Assembly: GCF_013131805.1 (NCBI RefSeq)
Contig: NZ_JABJRC010000001.1
Span: 1,612,001 to 1,676,000 of the forward strand
Length of the DNA: 64,000 bases
Direction: 5' to 3'
Origin: Kribbella sandramycini
Lineage (GTDB): Bacteria > Actinomycetota > Actinomycetes > Propionibacteriales > Kribbellaceae
The translations under genes and the position numbers were made by a program. This document shows positions 25,976 through 35,289 of this stretch, piece by piece; positions within the stretch are counted from its first letter, which is position 1; each line of letters begins with the position of its first letter. The notes beneath the pieces were generated by a model. The model had not been told where the DNA came from. It made no database searches and saw only the letters and a list, made by a program, of their open reading frames with translations.

Positions 25976-26132
25976 GAAGAAGACCGTGAAGGTCTCCCGC
26001 CAAGCCGTGGAGCTGGCCCGCCTGCATGTCGAGGCCGCCCGGCGCGCCGGCCGCAAACCCGACGCGGCCGTGGCCCGGATCGCGGGCGCTCGCCCGGCCG
26101 CCGACAACGGTCCCGCTCCCGCTCCTGCCTGA
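25968..26132 (+). CDS. Small basic hypothetical protein
   Basis: 54 residues from ATG 25968 with AAGGAGAC upstream. Rich in Lys, Arg and Ala (MAEKKTVKVSRQAVELARLHVEAARRAGRK), predicted helical, with a Pro/Ala tail. Overlaps the preceding membrane-protein gene by 8 bases. No family recognised. Confidence 0.6.
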   Translation: MAEKKTVKVSRQAVELARLHVEAARRAGRKPDAAVARIAGARPAADNGPAPAPA

Positions 26133-26217
26133 CCTGTGGAAAACCCCGTCGCTGGGCCCCTGAAAACCAATAGTCTCTTGGTGGTCAGGTGTTCGCAGGG
26201 TGTGACGGAGGCGCAAG

Positions 26218-27483
26218 ATGACGGGATTCAGTCGGCGACAGGTTCTGACGGTGGGCGGCGGGCTGGCCGCGCTGGCCGTGGCGGGGTGTGGCTCCAACAC
26301 CGGGCGTCCGGCCGACAGCGGCGGCGGTAAAGCAACGCTCTCGCAGTGGTACCACCAGTACGGCGAAGCCGGCACGCAGCAGGCCGTCCAGCGCTACGCC
26401 AAGGAGTACCCCGACGCGACCGTCACGATCGACTGGTCGCCGGGCGATTACGACAAGAAGGTCTCGACGACGCTGCTGACCGACCAGGGTCCGGATGTGT
26501 TCGAGTACGGCAACGGCCCGACGATCGACATGATCAAGGGTGGCCAGGTGGTCGATCTGAGCGAGCTGCCCGGTGACGCGAAGGCCGACTTCACGCCGTC
26601 GCTGATCGCCCGGATGTCCTACCAGGGCAAGCTGTACGCGATTCCGCAGGTCACCGACATGCAGTTGCTCGTCTATCGCAAGAGCCTGCTGAGCGCGGCC
26701 GGTCTGCAGCCGCCGCAGACGTTCGACGAGCTGTTCGACGCGGCGAAGAAGCTCACCACCGACAAGGTCAAGGGTCTCTTCGTCGGCAACGACGGCGGCG
26801 TCGGCATCCTCGGCGGCCCGGCCCTGTGGTCGGCCGGGCTCGACTACCTGACCGAGGACGGTAAGTTCGGCTTCGACGACCCGCTGGCCGCGGAGGCGCT
26901 GAAGAAGCTGCGCGAGCTGTTCACGTCGAAGACACTGCTGCTCGGCGCCCCGACCGACTGGTCCGATCCGGCGGCGTTCACCCAGGGGCTGACCGCGATG
27001 CAGTTCACCGGCCTGTGGACGCTGCCGGCCATCGAGAAGGCCCTCAAGGACGATTTCGGTGTCCTCCCCTGGCCCAAGCTGAACGCGACGACCGGTGCCC
27101 CGAGCGTCCCCGTCGGCGCGTACGGCGCGTGCGTCAACGCCAAGTCGAAGAACGTGGACGCCGCGAAGAAGTTCGTCAAATGGCTGTGGGTCGATCAGAC
27201 CGACAAACAGCTCGACTTCGCCCAGTCGTACGGCTTCCACATCCCGGCCCGCAAGAGCCTGGCCGCGAAGGCCGAGAAGCTGAAATCTGGTGTCGGCGCC
27301 GACGCGGTGAAGTTCGTCAACGAGAACGGGCACGCCCAGTCGCCCGTCCTCTGGTCGCCCAAGTCGGGGACGGCGTACACCGACGCCCTGAACCGGATCA
27401 TCCGCAGCGGCTCCGACCCGGCGACCGAGATCAAGGCGGTCAAGTCCGTCGTCGAGGCCGAGCTGAAACGGATCGCCGGCTGA
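26218..27483 (+). CDS. Orphan sugar-binding lipoprotein (ABC family 1)
   Basis: 421 residues, ATG 26218 with GGAGG upstream. Tat-like signal (SRRQVL) and lipobox VAGC with the lipid Cys at residue 24. MalE-type fold: QWYHQYGEAGTQQAVQRYAKEYPDA, VFEYGNGPTIDMIKGGQVVDL, GGVGILGGPALWSAG, and C-terminal WLWVDQT. No permease or ATPase genes follow; instead it overlaps a deaminase-like gene by one base (TGATG). It either works with a transporter encoded elsewhere or has been rewired as a sensor. Ligand unknown. Confidence 0.9.
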   Translation: MTGFSRRQVLTVGGGLAALAVAGCGSNTGRPADSGGGKATLSQWYHQYGEAGTQQAVQRYAKEYPDATVTIDWSPGDYDKKVSTTLLTDQGPDVFEYGNGPTIDMIKGGQVVDLSELPGDAKADFTPSLIARMSYQGKLYAIPQVTDMQLLVYRKSLLSAAGLQPPQTFDELFDAAKKLTTDKVKGLFVGNDGGVGILGGPALWSAGLDYLTEDGKFGFDDPLAAEALKKLRELFTSKTLLLGAPTDWSDPAAFTQGLTAMQFTGLWTLPAIEKALKDDFGVLPWPKLNATTGAPSVPVGAYGACVNAKSKNVDAAKKFVKWLWVDQTDKQLDFAQSYGFHIPARKSLAAKAEKLKSGVGADAVKFVNENGHAQSPVLWSPKSGTAYTDALNRIIRSGSDPATEIKAVKSVVEAELKRIAG

Positions 27484-27878
27484 TGGAGCTGCACCCGCTC
27501 ACCGCCGACGACCACGAGCTGATCGAGTTGGCCCGGCGTACGGTCGACGCCAACACCGACGGCCCTGACGGCATCTACACGATGGGCGCCGCGGTCCGCG
27601 GCGCCGATGGCCGCACCTACGCCGGTATCAACCTCTACCACTTCACCGGCGGCCCCTGCGCCGAGCTGGTCGCCCTCGGCCACGCCCGCGCCGCCGGCGC
27701 CCGCGAGCTCACCACCATCGTCGCCGTAGGCAACGAAAACCGCGGCGTCCAGGCCCTCTGCGGCCGCGACCGCCAAATCCTCCTCGACTACCACCCCACC
27801 ATCCGAGTCATCCTCCCCGGCCCCGGCTGGGCCCTCGTCACCGACCTACTCCCAGCCGCCTTCCCCTGGCACCCCTGA
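27483..27878 (+). CDS. Blasticidin-S-deaminase-like cytidine deaminase with altered zinc site
   Basis: 131 residues, coupled to the binding protein (TGATG). It follows fungal blasticidin S deaminase over its length: YHFTGGPCAELVALG, then IVAVGNENRGVQALCGRDRQILLDYHP. C59 and the catalytic Glu 61 of the CAE motif are kept, as is C93, at the same 34-residue spacing as in BSD. The second Cys of the usual PCxxC motif is Asp 96. Asp can bind zinc, so activity is possible but altered. The reaction (deamination of a cytosine nucleoside) is inferred from family. Confidence 0.85.
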   Translation: MELHPLTADDHELIELARRTVDANTDGPDGIYTMGAAVRGADGRTYAGINLYHFTGGPCAELVALGHARAAGARELTTIVAVGNENRGVQALCGRDRQILLDYHPTIRVILPGPGWALVTDLLPAAFPWHP

Positions 27879-27880
27879 CC

Positions 27881-28259
27881 TCACGCAACCTTCCAGGTGC
27901 GGTCGCCCAGCGTCGCCACGAGCTCGACAGTGCCGCCCAGGGCAGCCACATACGCGCGAATGACGTCGATCCCGGAGACCTCACCGCTCTCGATCTTCAA
28001 CCAGGATGATCGGCTCACGCGCCGGATCGAAGGCGAAGATCATCCGGATCTCGCTCTGGCCCGATGACGGCGGACGCAGTTCTTTCATGTCGTGGAAGCG
28101 GCTGGACTTTACTCGATCAACCAACGGTCGCCCGATGCTCGGTCCAGTGGCGGCCAAGAGGTCGAGGGCTCGTTCGATGTCACCCGTCTCGGGCTCGGTG
28201 TCGCACAAGGCGAGAAACCAAGTCTCGACCTCGGGATGAAGACTGATCTCTCAGCTCAC
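27881..28259 (-). pseudogene. Degenerate higBA toxin-antitoxin locus
   Basis: The 5' part encodes a HigB/RelE-type toxin (EISLHPEVETWFLALC, then SSRFHDMKELRPPSS, IRMIFAFDPAREPIILVE). After GTG 28259 the third codon is TGA (28253-28251) where the family has Trp. The toxin frame is then cut off in DRER-stop at 27981. In another frame the DNA continues as the tail of an XRE-type HigA antitoxin (KIESGEVSGIDVIRAYVAAL to GDRTWKVA, stop 27881). An internal deletion thus fused toxin front to antitoxin end, removing the toxin C terminus and the antitoxin N terminus. Confidence 0.85.
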
Positions 28260-28288
28260 CCACCAAAATAACCTACTGACCGTATCGT

Positions 28289-29293
28289 CTACGCCGAGCG
28301 GAAGGTGGGGATGATGTCTTTGGCGTAGGCGGTGAGGGTTTGGTCTTTGGCGTCGTGCTGGAGGTAGACGGCGAACTGGTCGACGCCGAGGGATTGGAGT
28401 TCCTGGAGGCGGGCGAGGTGGTTCTCGGCGGGGCCGAGGAGACAGAAGCGGTCTACTACCTCGTCGGGGACGAAGTCGGTGTGGGTGTTGCCGGCGCGGC
28501 CGTGTTGGGCGTAGTCGTAGCCTTTGCGGCCTTCGATGTAGTCGGTGAGGGCTTGGGGGACGCCGCTGCCGGCGGCGCCGTAGCGGGCGACGATGTCGGC
28601 GACGTGGTTGCCGACCATGCCGCCGAACCAGCGGGTCTGGTCGCGCTGGTGGGCGAGGTCGTCGCCGACGTACGCCGGGGCGGCGACGCAGAAGGTGATC
28701 GCATCCGGGTCGCGGCCGGCCTCCTCGGCGGAGCGGCGAACGGCGCCGATCATCCAGGCCGCGATATCGGGATCGGCCAGCTGCAGGATGTAGCCGTCGC
28801 CGACCTGCCCGGTCGCGGCCAGGGCCTTCGGGCCGTACGCCGCCACCCACACCTCGAGCGCGCCGTCGTCGACCCAGGCGAACTTCAGCTCCTTGCCGCG
28901 GTACGTCACGGTCTCGCCGCGGGCCAGCGCGCGGATCACCTCGACGCTCTGCTTCATCTCCTCGATCGTGCCCGGCTGGGCGCCGAGCGTCCGGAGCGCG
29001 GAGTCGCCGCGGCCCATCCCGCAGACCGTCCGGTTCCCGAACATCTCGTTCAGGGTGGCGAACTGGGAGGCGATCACCGTCCAGTCCCGGGTGCCGGGGT
29101 TGGTCACCATCGGGCCGACGATCACCCGGCGGGTGTTCGCGAGGATCTGGCTGTAGATGACGAACGGCTCCTGCCAGAGCAGGTGGGAGTCGAACGTCCA
29201 CACGTAGTCGAACCCGGCGTCCTCCGCCTTGACCGCCAGCTCCACGACCGCGGACGCCGGCGGATCACACTGGAACACCACTCCGAAGTCCAC
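28289..29293 (-). CDS. LLM-class (F420-dependent type) oxidoreductase
   Basis: 334 residues from GTG 29293 with GAGGGGGC upstream. Luciferase-like monooxygenase TIM barrel: DFGVVFQCDPP at the start, WTFDSHLLWQEPF, VGPMVTNPGTRDWTV, GMGRGDSALRTLG, WVAAYGPKALAATG. This pattern matches the TIGR03842 subgroup. Third gene of the pyrimidine-catabolism operon, 10 bases after the hydantoinase. It may supply the redox step that acts before ring opening; that role is inferred from context. Confidence 0.9.
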   Translation of the reverse strand: MDFGVVFQCDPPASAVVELAVKAEDAGFDYVWTFDSHLLWQEPFVIYSQILANTRRVIVGPMVTNPGTRDWTVIASQFATLNEMFGNRTVCGMGRGDSALRTLGAQPGTIEEMKQSVEVIRALARGETVTYRGKELKFAWVDDGALEVWVAAYGPKALAATGQVGDGYILQLADPDIAAWMIGAVRRSAEEAGRDPDAITFCVAAPAYVGDDLAHQRDQTRWFGGMVGNHVADIVARYGAAGSGVPQALTDYIEGRKGYDYAQHGRAGNTHTDFVPDEVVDRFCLLGPAENHLARLQELQSLGVDQFAVYLQHDAKDQTLTAYAKDIIPTFRSA

Positions 29294-29303
29294 AGCTGCC
29301 CCC

Positions 29304-30707
<1,404 letters not shown>

Positions 30708-30718
30708 GTCCGCTCCCC

Positions 30719-31561
30719 CTACGGCTTGGTCAGGTCTCCGTAGGCGTCCGGCCGGCGATCCCGGTAGAACTGCCACCGATCGCGCACGGTGTCGAGCAGG
30801 CCCAGATCCAGGTCCCGGACGATCAGCTCGGGGTCGTGGTCGTGCCCGACCTCCCCCACGAACTTGCCCTCCGGGTCGACGAAGTACGACGTACCGTAGA
30901 AGTCGTTGTCCCCGTAGTCGGACTCGATGCCGACCCGGTTGATCGCGCCGATGAAGTACTCGTTCGCGACCGCCGACGCCGGCTGCTCCAGCTGCCACAG
31001 GTACGCCGACAACCCGCGGCTCGTGGCCGACGGGTTGAACACGATCTTCGCCCCGGCCAGCCCGAGCGCCCGCCATCCCTCCGGGAAGTGCCGGTCGTAA
31101 CAGATGTAGACGCCGATTCGCCCGACCGCAGTGTCGAAGACCGGGTACCCCAGGTTGCCCGGGCGGAAGTAGAACTTCTCCCAGAACCCCTTCACCTGCG
31201 GGATGTGGTTCTTCCGGTACTTGCCCAAGTACTTGCCGTCGGCATCGATCACCGCGGCCGTGTTGTACAGCACGCCCGGCTGCTCCTGCTCGTACATCGG
31301 CAGCACCATCACCAGGCCGAGCTCGGCCGCCAGCGCCTGGAACCGCTCCGTCGTCGGCCCCGGCACCGCCTCGGCGTACTCGTAGAACTTCGGATCCTGC
31401 AGCTGGCAGAAGTACGGCCCGTAGAACAGCTCCTGGAAGCAGATCACCTTCGCCCCCGCCGCAGCCGCCTGCCGCGCGTACTCCTCATGCGCCTTGATCA
31501 TCGACTCCTTGTCACCGGTCCAAGAAGTCTGCACCAACGCCGCCCGCACAACCTCCGCCAC
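30719..31561 (-). CDS. Beta-ureidopropionase / N-carbamoyl amidohydrolase (nitrilase family)
   Basis: 280 residues from GTG 31561 preceded by GGAGGC. Catalytic triad: E44 (CFQELFYGPY), K117 (KYRKNHIP), C154 (VYICYDRHFPEG). The YGPYFCQ and WEKFYFRPG stretches match beta-ureidopropionases. It hydrolyses N-carbamoyl-beta-alanine to beta-alanine, CO2 and ammonia. First gene of the operon, 11 bases before hydA. Confidence 0.93.
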   Translation of the reverse strand: MAEVVRAALVQTSWTGDKESMIKAHEEYARQAAAAGAKVICFQELFYGPYFCQLQDPKFYEYAEAVPGPTTERFQALAAELGLVMVLPMYEQEQPGVLYNTAAVIDADGKYLGKYRKNHIPQVKGFWEKFYFRPGNLGYPVFDTAVGRIGVYICYDRHFPEGWRALGLAGAKIVFNPSATSRGLSAYLWQLEQPASAVANEYFIGAINRVGIESDYGDNDFYGTSYFVDPEGKFVGEVGHDHDPELIVRDLDLGLLDTVRDRWQFYRDRRPDAYGDLTKP

Positions 31562-31716
31562 AAGAGCCTCCCGAAGTCGACAGGCACTCATCCTCCATCC
31601 GCACCCCAACAGAGTCAACGGATGTCAGCGGGGCGCCGCCGGGGATGGTCGAGGGGTTGCCGAAAGCGCCGTCGGGCCGGTGGGGAGCCGGACGGCGTCG
31701 ACGGGGAGGGCGAGGG

Positions 31717-31896
31717 TCAGAGGACCGCGATCAGGACGACGACCACGACCAGGATGGCCGCGGCGCCGAGGATCGCGAACAGGCGGCCATTGGACTTCGG
31801 CTGGGCCGCGGTCTCGCCCTCGCTGACGAAGGCGCGGAACATCTGGGTGTTCGCGCCCGGGTCCTGCTCGTTCTCCGGGAGGTTCTGGTGTGCCAT
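31717..31896 (-). CDS. Small C-terminally anchored protein
   Basis: 59 residues from ATG 31896. A polar N-terminal half (MAHQNLPENEQDPGANTQMF) and one C-terminal membrane helix (LFAILGAAAILVVVVVLIAVL). No recognised family; length and composition fit the many small tail-anchored actinobacterial proteins. Flanked on both sides by intergenic DNA. Confidence 0.6.
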   Translation of the reverse strand: MAHQNLPENEQDPGANTQMFRAFVSEGETAAQPKSNGRLFAILGAAAILVVVVVLIAVL

Positions 31897-32008
31897 GGCC
31901 CCTGACCCTACCTCTAGTGCGGACCCGCAGCGCTGATCAATCGCTGATCTGAAGGCGCGGCGAGCGTGCGCGCGTGGGGTCGCGCACGATTGTGCAGCGG
32001 TGGCGGTC

Positions 32009-32028
32009 CATGTACCGTTTGGTACATG
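32009..32028 (+). promoter_or_regulatory. TetR-type operator overlapping the SRPBCC start codon
   Basis: CATGTACC (32009-32016), spacer GTTT, GGTACATG (32021-32028): a perfect 8-bp inverted repeat whose right arm contains the ATG of the SRPBCC gene. The size suits a TetR dimer; the TetR gene is the second gene of the operon. Confidence 0.75.
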
Positions 32029-32442
32029 AGGTTCGAGGCGAGTGTCACGGCGCAGGCTCCGGTGGAGCGGGTGTGGCAGGTGTTCAGCGATGTCGAGCGG
32101 TGGGCGGAGTGGACGCCTACGGTGACGTCGGTCGAGCGGCTGGACGACGGGCCGCTGCGGGTCGGGGCCCGGGCGCGGATTCGGCAGCCGAAGCTGCCGG
32201 TCGCGGTCTGGGAGGTGACCGAGCTGGACGCCGGGAGCTACTTCGCGTGGGTCTCGACGGTCCCGGGGATCCGGACGACCGGCGAACACCGCGTGGTCGC
32301 CACCGCGGAGGGAACCGTGATCACGGCGGCGGTCACTCAAGAGGGCCCGCTGGGTTGGGTCTTCGGGAAGCTGTACGCCGAGTTGACGCGGCGTTATGTG
32401 ACGACGGAGGTCCGCCGGCTCAAGGAGGTCGTCGAAGGGTGA
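32026..32442 (+). CDS. SRPBCC family protein
   Basis: 138 residues from ATG 32026, inside the operator palindrome. One polyketide-cyclase-like SRPBCC domain (FEASVTAQAPVERVWQVFSDVERWAEWTPTVTSVERLDDGP, then RQPKLPVAVWEVTELDAGSYF). Forms a hydrophobic cavity; ligand unknown. The stop overlaps the TetR start as GTGA. The start codon lies within the presumed binding site, so a bound repressor would cover the initiation region. Confidence 0.85.
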   Translation: MRFEASVTAQAPVERVWQVFSDVERWAEWTPTVTSVERLDDGPLRVGARARIRQPKLPVAVWEVTELDAGSYFAWVSTVPGIRTTGEHRVVATAEGTVITAAVTQEGPLGWVFGKLYAELTRRYVTTEVRRLKEVVEG

Positions 32443-32969
32443 GTCGCGAGACCTTGCTGGCCGATGCGGTCGAGCACTTCGCGCGGCACGGGATCGGCGA
32501 TGCCAGCCTGCGCGCGATCGCGGCCGGGGTCGGGACCAGTCACCGGATGCTGATCTACCACTTCGGCTCCCGCGAGGGGTTGCTGGCCGAGGTCGTCCGG
32601 GCAGTCGAGCAGCAGCAGCGTGAGTTGCTCGCCGAGTTGAGTACGTCCGAGCTGCCGATCGCCGAGCAGTCGGCGCAGTTCTGGCGGCGGGTCACCGAGG
32701 CCACGCTGATCTACGGGCCGTTGTTCTTCGAGGTGACGGCGTACGCGATGCGTACCGGCAAGGCGCCCGACCTCGTGCAGGTGTGGCTGCCGCCGCTGGT
32801 CGAGCTGTGCGTCAAGGCGGGAATCGATCCGGCCGAGGCCCCGGCGTACGCGCGGCTCGGCCTGGCCGCGGCGCGTGGGTTGCTGCACGACTTGCTCCTC
32901 ACCGGCGATCGGGAGCAGGTCGACGAGGCGTCCCGGCTGCTCGATCGGTTGTTCAGGCTCCCTCGGTAG
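32439..32969 (+). CDS. TetR-family transcriptional regulator
   Basis: 176 residues, GTG 32439. HTH at about residues 5-50 (LLADAVEHFARHGIGDASLRAIAAGVGTSHRMLIYHFGSREGLL) and a helical ligand domain. Coupled to the SRPBCC gene and most likely autorepressing through the repeat at 32009. Its end overlaps the convergent serpin gene by 17 bases. Confidence 0.92.
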   Translation: MSRETLLADAVEHFARHGIGDASLRAIAAGVGTSHRMLIYHFGSREGLLAEVVRAVEQQQRELLAELSTSELPIAEQSAQFWRRVTEATLIYGPLFFEVTAYAMRTGKAPDLVQVWLPPLVELCVKAGIDPAEAPAYARLGLAAARGLLHDLLLTGDREQVDEASRLLDRLFRLPR

Positions 32970-34086
32970 GCGCGTCGATCCAGCCGGCGACGATCGGGAG
33001 CCGCGACTCCCGGAGTACGGCGGTGAACGCGAACGGGCGATCGAGGACGACGTCCAGCCGGCGCTCGTGCTGGGTGATCATCGCGGCCCGGGTCATCGCC
33101 ATCGCCGTTACCGCGGCGGCCTCGAAACCGGTCGCGAAGAAGCGCGCGAGCACCTCTTGTTCGGCTTGGCCGATGGCGAGCGGCGTCGGACTGATCGCAC
33201 TGAAGTGCCCGCGCTCGCCTGGGTTGGTGGTGACGGTCGAGAGGCCGAACAGCTCGCGGTGCTCAAGAAGGTCGTGCGACGCCTCGACGCGGAACGACGG
33301 CAGCGACAGCCGGACGTCGGGCTGGGGCGCCGTCGTCCGGCCGATCTGTACGCCGGGGGCTACCTTGCCGTCTCGCCGGATCAACTCGCTGCCCGGTACG
33401 CCGTCGCCCGGTCGAGCGGCGGCGTCGAGCAGCGCGTCGAGGGAGCCGATGCCGAGCAGGACGTCGACGTCGGCGTCGCCGCGGACGGTGATCACGGTGA
33501 CGTCGTCGTACCGGCGGACGGAGTCGAGGTCGGGGTCGGCGCGTTCGAGCCAGTGCCAGGAGCCGGACCAGGCGCCGGACGGGATGCGCTTGATCTGCTG
33601 GGTGAACGGGCGGGCCCACGTCGTCCGCAGGGAGAGCGCGGAGGCGAGGACGAGCTGGACGTCGGGGTCGATGTCGACGGGCATCTCGCGGATCAGGCCG
33701 GCGGTGTGTTCGGCGGCCCAGGCGTCGAGCCTGGGTTTGTCGATCGCGGGGTCGCCGGTCAGCATCCCGACGAGTGGGGCCGGCATTACTTCGTTGAAGG
33801 ACTCCGCCAGCTTCAGCCGCTCGCTGACCCAGACCCCCAGCGCGGCATGCAGATCAGGCGACGCGTCGATCGCACCGATCAACGCGGCCGCTGCCTGTGA
33901 ACCATCGTCCGGCCGAACGCCCGCCGCCGCAGCCAGCTCGGCGCGCCCCGGCTCGTCCGCCGCCGTCGCCAGGATCGCCACCAACGGCCACAACCCCAGC
34001 CCCGACACGACCGTGTTCCCCTCCGGCAGGCTCCCCGCCCACCGCCTGGTCAGCTCGTTCACAGCCTTCACCACGTCCGCATCCAT
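32953..34086 (-). CDS. Serpin-like protease inhibitor
   Basis: 377 residues from ATG 34086, with no signal peptide. Serpin landmarks: VNELTRRWAGSLPEGNTVVSGLGLWPLVAILATAA in helix A/B, LVLASALSLRTTWARPF (the shutter-region strand), the hinge-like GFEAAAVTAMAM before the reactive loop, and the end DRPFAFTAVLRESRLPIVAGWI. The central part is shorter and more diverged than in animal serpins. Probably traps an intracellular or self protease; target unknown. Cytosolic serpins are known in some bacteria. Confidence 0.82.
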   Translation of the reverse strand: MDADVVKAVNELTRRWAGSLPEGNTVVSGLGLWPLVAILATAADEPGRAELAAAAGVRPDDGSQAAAALIGAIDASPDLHAALGVWVSERLKLAESFNEVMPAPLVGMLTGDPAIDKPRLDAWAAEHTAGLIREMPVDIDPDVQLVLASALSLRTTWARPFTQQIKRIPSGAWSGSWHWLERADPDLDSVRRYDDVTVITVRGDADVDVLLGIGSLDALLDAAARPGDGVPGSELIRRDGKVAPGVQIGRTTAPQPDVRLSLPSFRVEASHDLLEHRELFGLSTVTTNPGERGHFSAISPTPLAIGQAEQEVLARFFATGFEAAAVTAMAMTRAAMITQHERRLDVVLDRPFAFTAVLRESRLPIVAGWIDAPTEGA

Positions 34087-34278
34087 ACCCACCACACTGC
34101 CACGCCCGACCACAGACTTTGCCCGGAACGACGGTCTGGAGGGCTGATCCGGAAGGGAAACCTTCGGCCGCGGGAGATGGCTGAGACGACGAGTATTTGG
34201 CGGGATGACGGTGGTTTTCATTTTATTGACGCGGTCAGTACTCGTCCGGGCGCGCTGCGTTGTGTCAGGATTCCGCCC

Positions 34279-35289
34279 ATGAGTGCGCCTGTGGGGGTCG
34301 CGGAAAAGGCCGAGAAGACGCCGAAAGAGCCGCTTGGCTCGTCGGTCGTGTTCACGTTGACGTTGGTGCTGCTGGTCGGGCTGGCGCTGTTCGGGCGGCG
34401 GATCTTCGCCGGGGCGTTCACCGACGAGACGATCCGGACGTGGGCGACGATGTTCGTCGGCGTGACCGTGCAGGCGCTGCCGTTCCTGGTGCTGGGGGTG
34501 TTGCTGTCGGCGGCGCTGACGGCGTTCGTCCCGGCGTCCTTCTTCGCGAAGGCGCTGCCGAAGCATCCGGCGCTCGCGGTGCCGGTGGCCAGCGCGTCCG
34601 GGGTGATCCTGCCCGGGTGCGAGTGCGCGTCGGTGCCGGTGTCGGCGGCGTTGATGGCCCGCGGCGTGACGCCGGCCGCGGCGATCGCCTTCCTGCTGTC
34701 GGCGCCCGCGATCAACCCGGTGGTGCTCGCGTCGACCGCGGTCGCGTTCCCGGGACAGCCGAAGGTCGTGGTCGCGCGAGCGGTCGCCTCGATGGCGATC
34801 TCGATGATCATCGGCTGGTTGTGGCTGATGACCGGCAAGGGCGGCTCGTGGATGCGGATCCCGAAGAACCGGCACGCCGAGGGCACCGGCAAACTCGAGG
34901 TGTTCCGCTCCTCGATGCTGCACGACTTCCTGCACGCCGGCGGGTTCCTGGTGGTCGGCGCCGCCGCGGCCGCCACGCTGAACGTGATCGTCCCGCGCGC
35001 CTGGCTCGACCACGTCGCCAGTAACCTGCTGCTGTCGGTGCTGGTGCTGGGCCTGCTCGCCGTCCTGCTGGCGATCTGCTCGGAGGCCGACGCGTTCGTC
35101 GCGGCCAGCCTGTCGCAGTTCTCGATGACCGCCCGGCTGGCCTTCATGGTCGTCGGCCCGATCGTCGACGTGAAGCTGATCGCCCTGCAGGCCGGGACGT
35201 TCGGCCCGAAGTTCGCAATCCGGTTCGCGCCCGCCACGTTCGCGATCGCGATCTTGGTCAGTCTCGGAGTGGGGTGGTGGTTGCTGTGA
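34279..35289 (+). CDS. YraQ/DUF318-type permease
   Basis: 336 residues from ATG 34279. About eight hydrophobic segments; conserved GCECASVPVSAALMARGVTPAAAIAFLLSAPAINPVV with the CxC-type Cys pair, and a second SEADAFVAASL repeat. This is the COG0701 permease family, thought to move metal or metalloid species. It overlaps the TIGR03943 partner gene by GTGA. In Bacillus the homologous pair has been linked to zinc limitation; metal identity here is inference. Confidence 0.9.
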   Translation: MSAPVGVAEKAEKTPKEPLGSSVVFTLTLVLLVGLALFGRRIFAGAFTDETIRTWATMFVGVTVQALPFLVLGVLLSAALTAFVPASFFAKALPKHPALAVPVASASGVILPGCECASVPVSAALMARGVTPAAAIAFLLSAPAINPVVLASTAVAFPGQPKVVVARAVASMAISMIIGWLWLMTGKGGSWMRIPKNRHAEGTGKLEVFRSSMLHDFLHAGGFLVVGAAAAATLNVIVPRAWLDHVASNLLLSVLVLGLLAVLLAICSEADAFVAASLSQFSMTARLAFMVVGPIVDVKLIALQAGTFGPKFAIRFAPATFAIAILVSLGVGWWLL

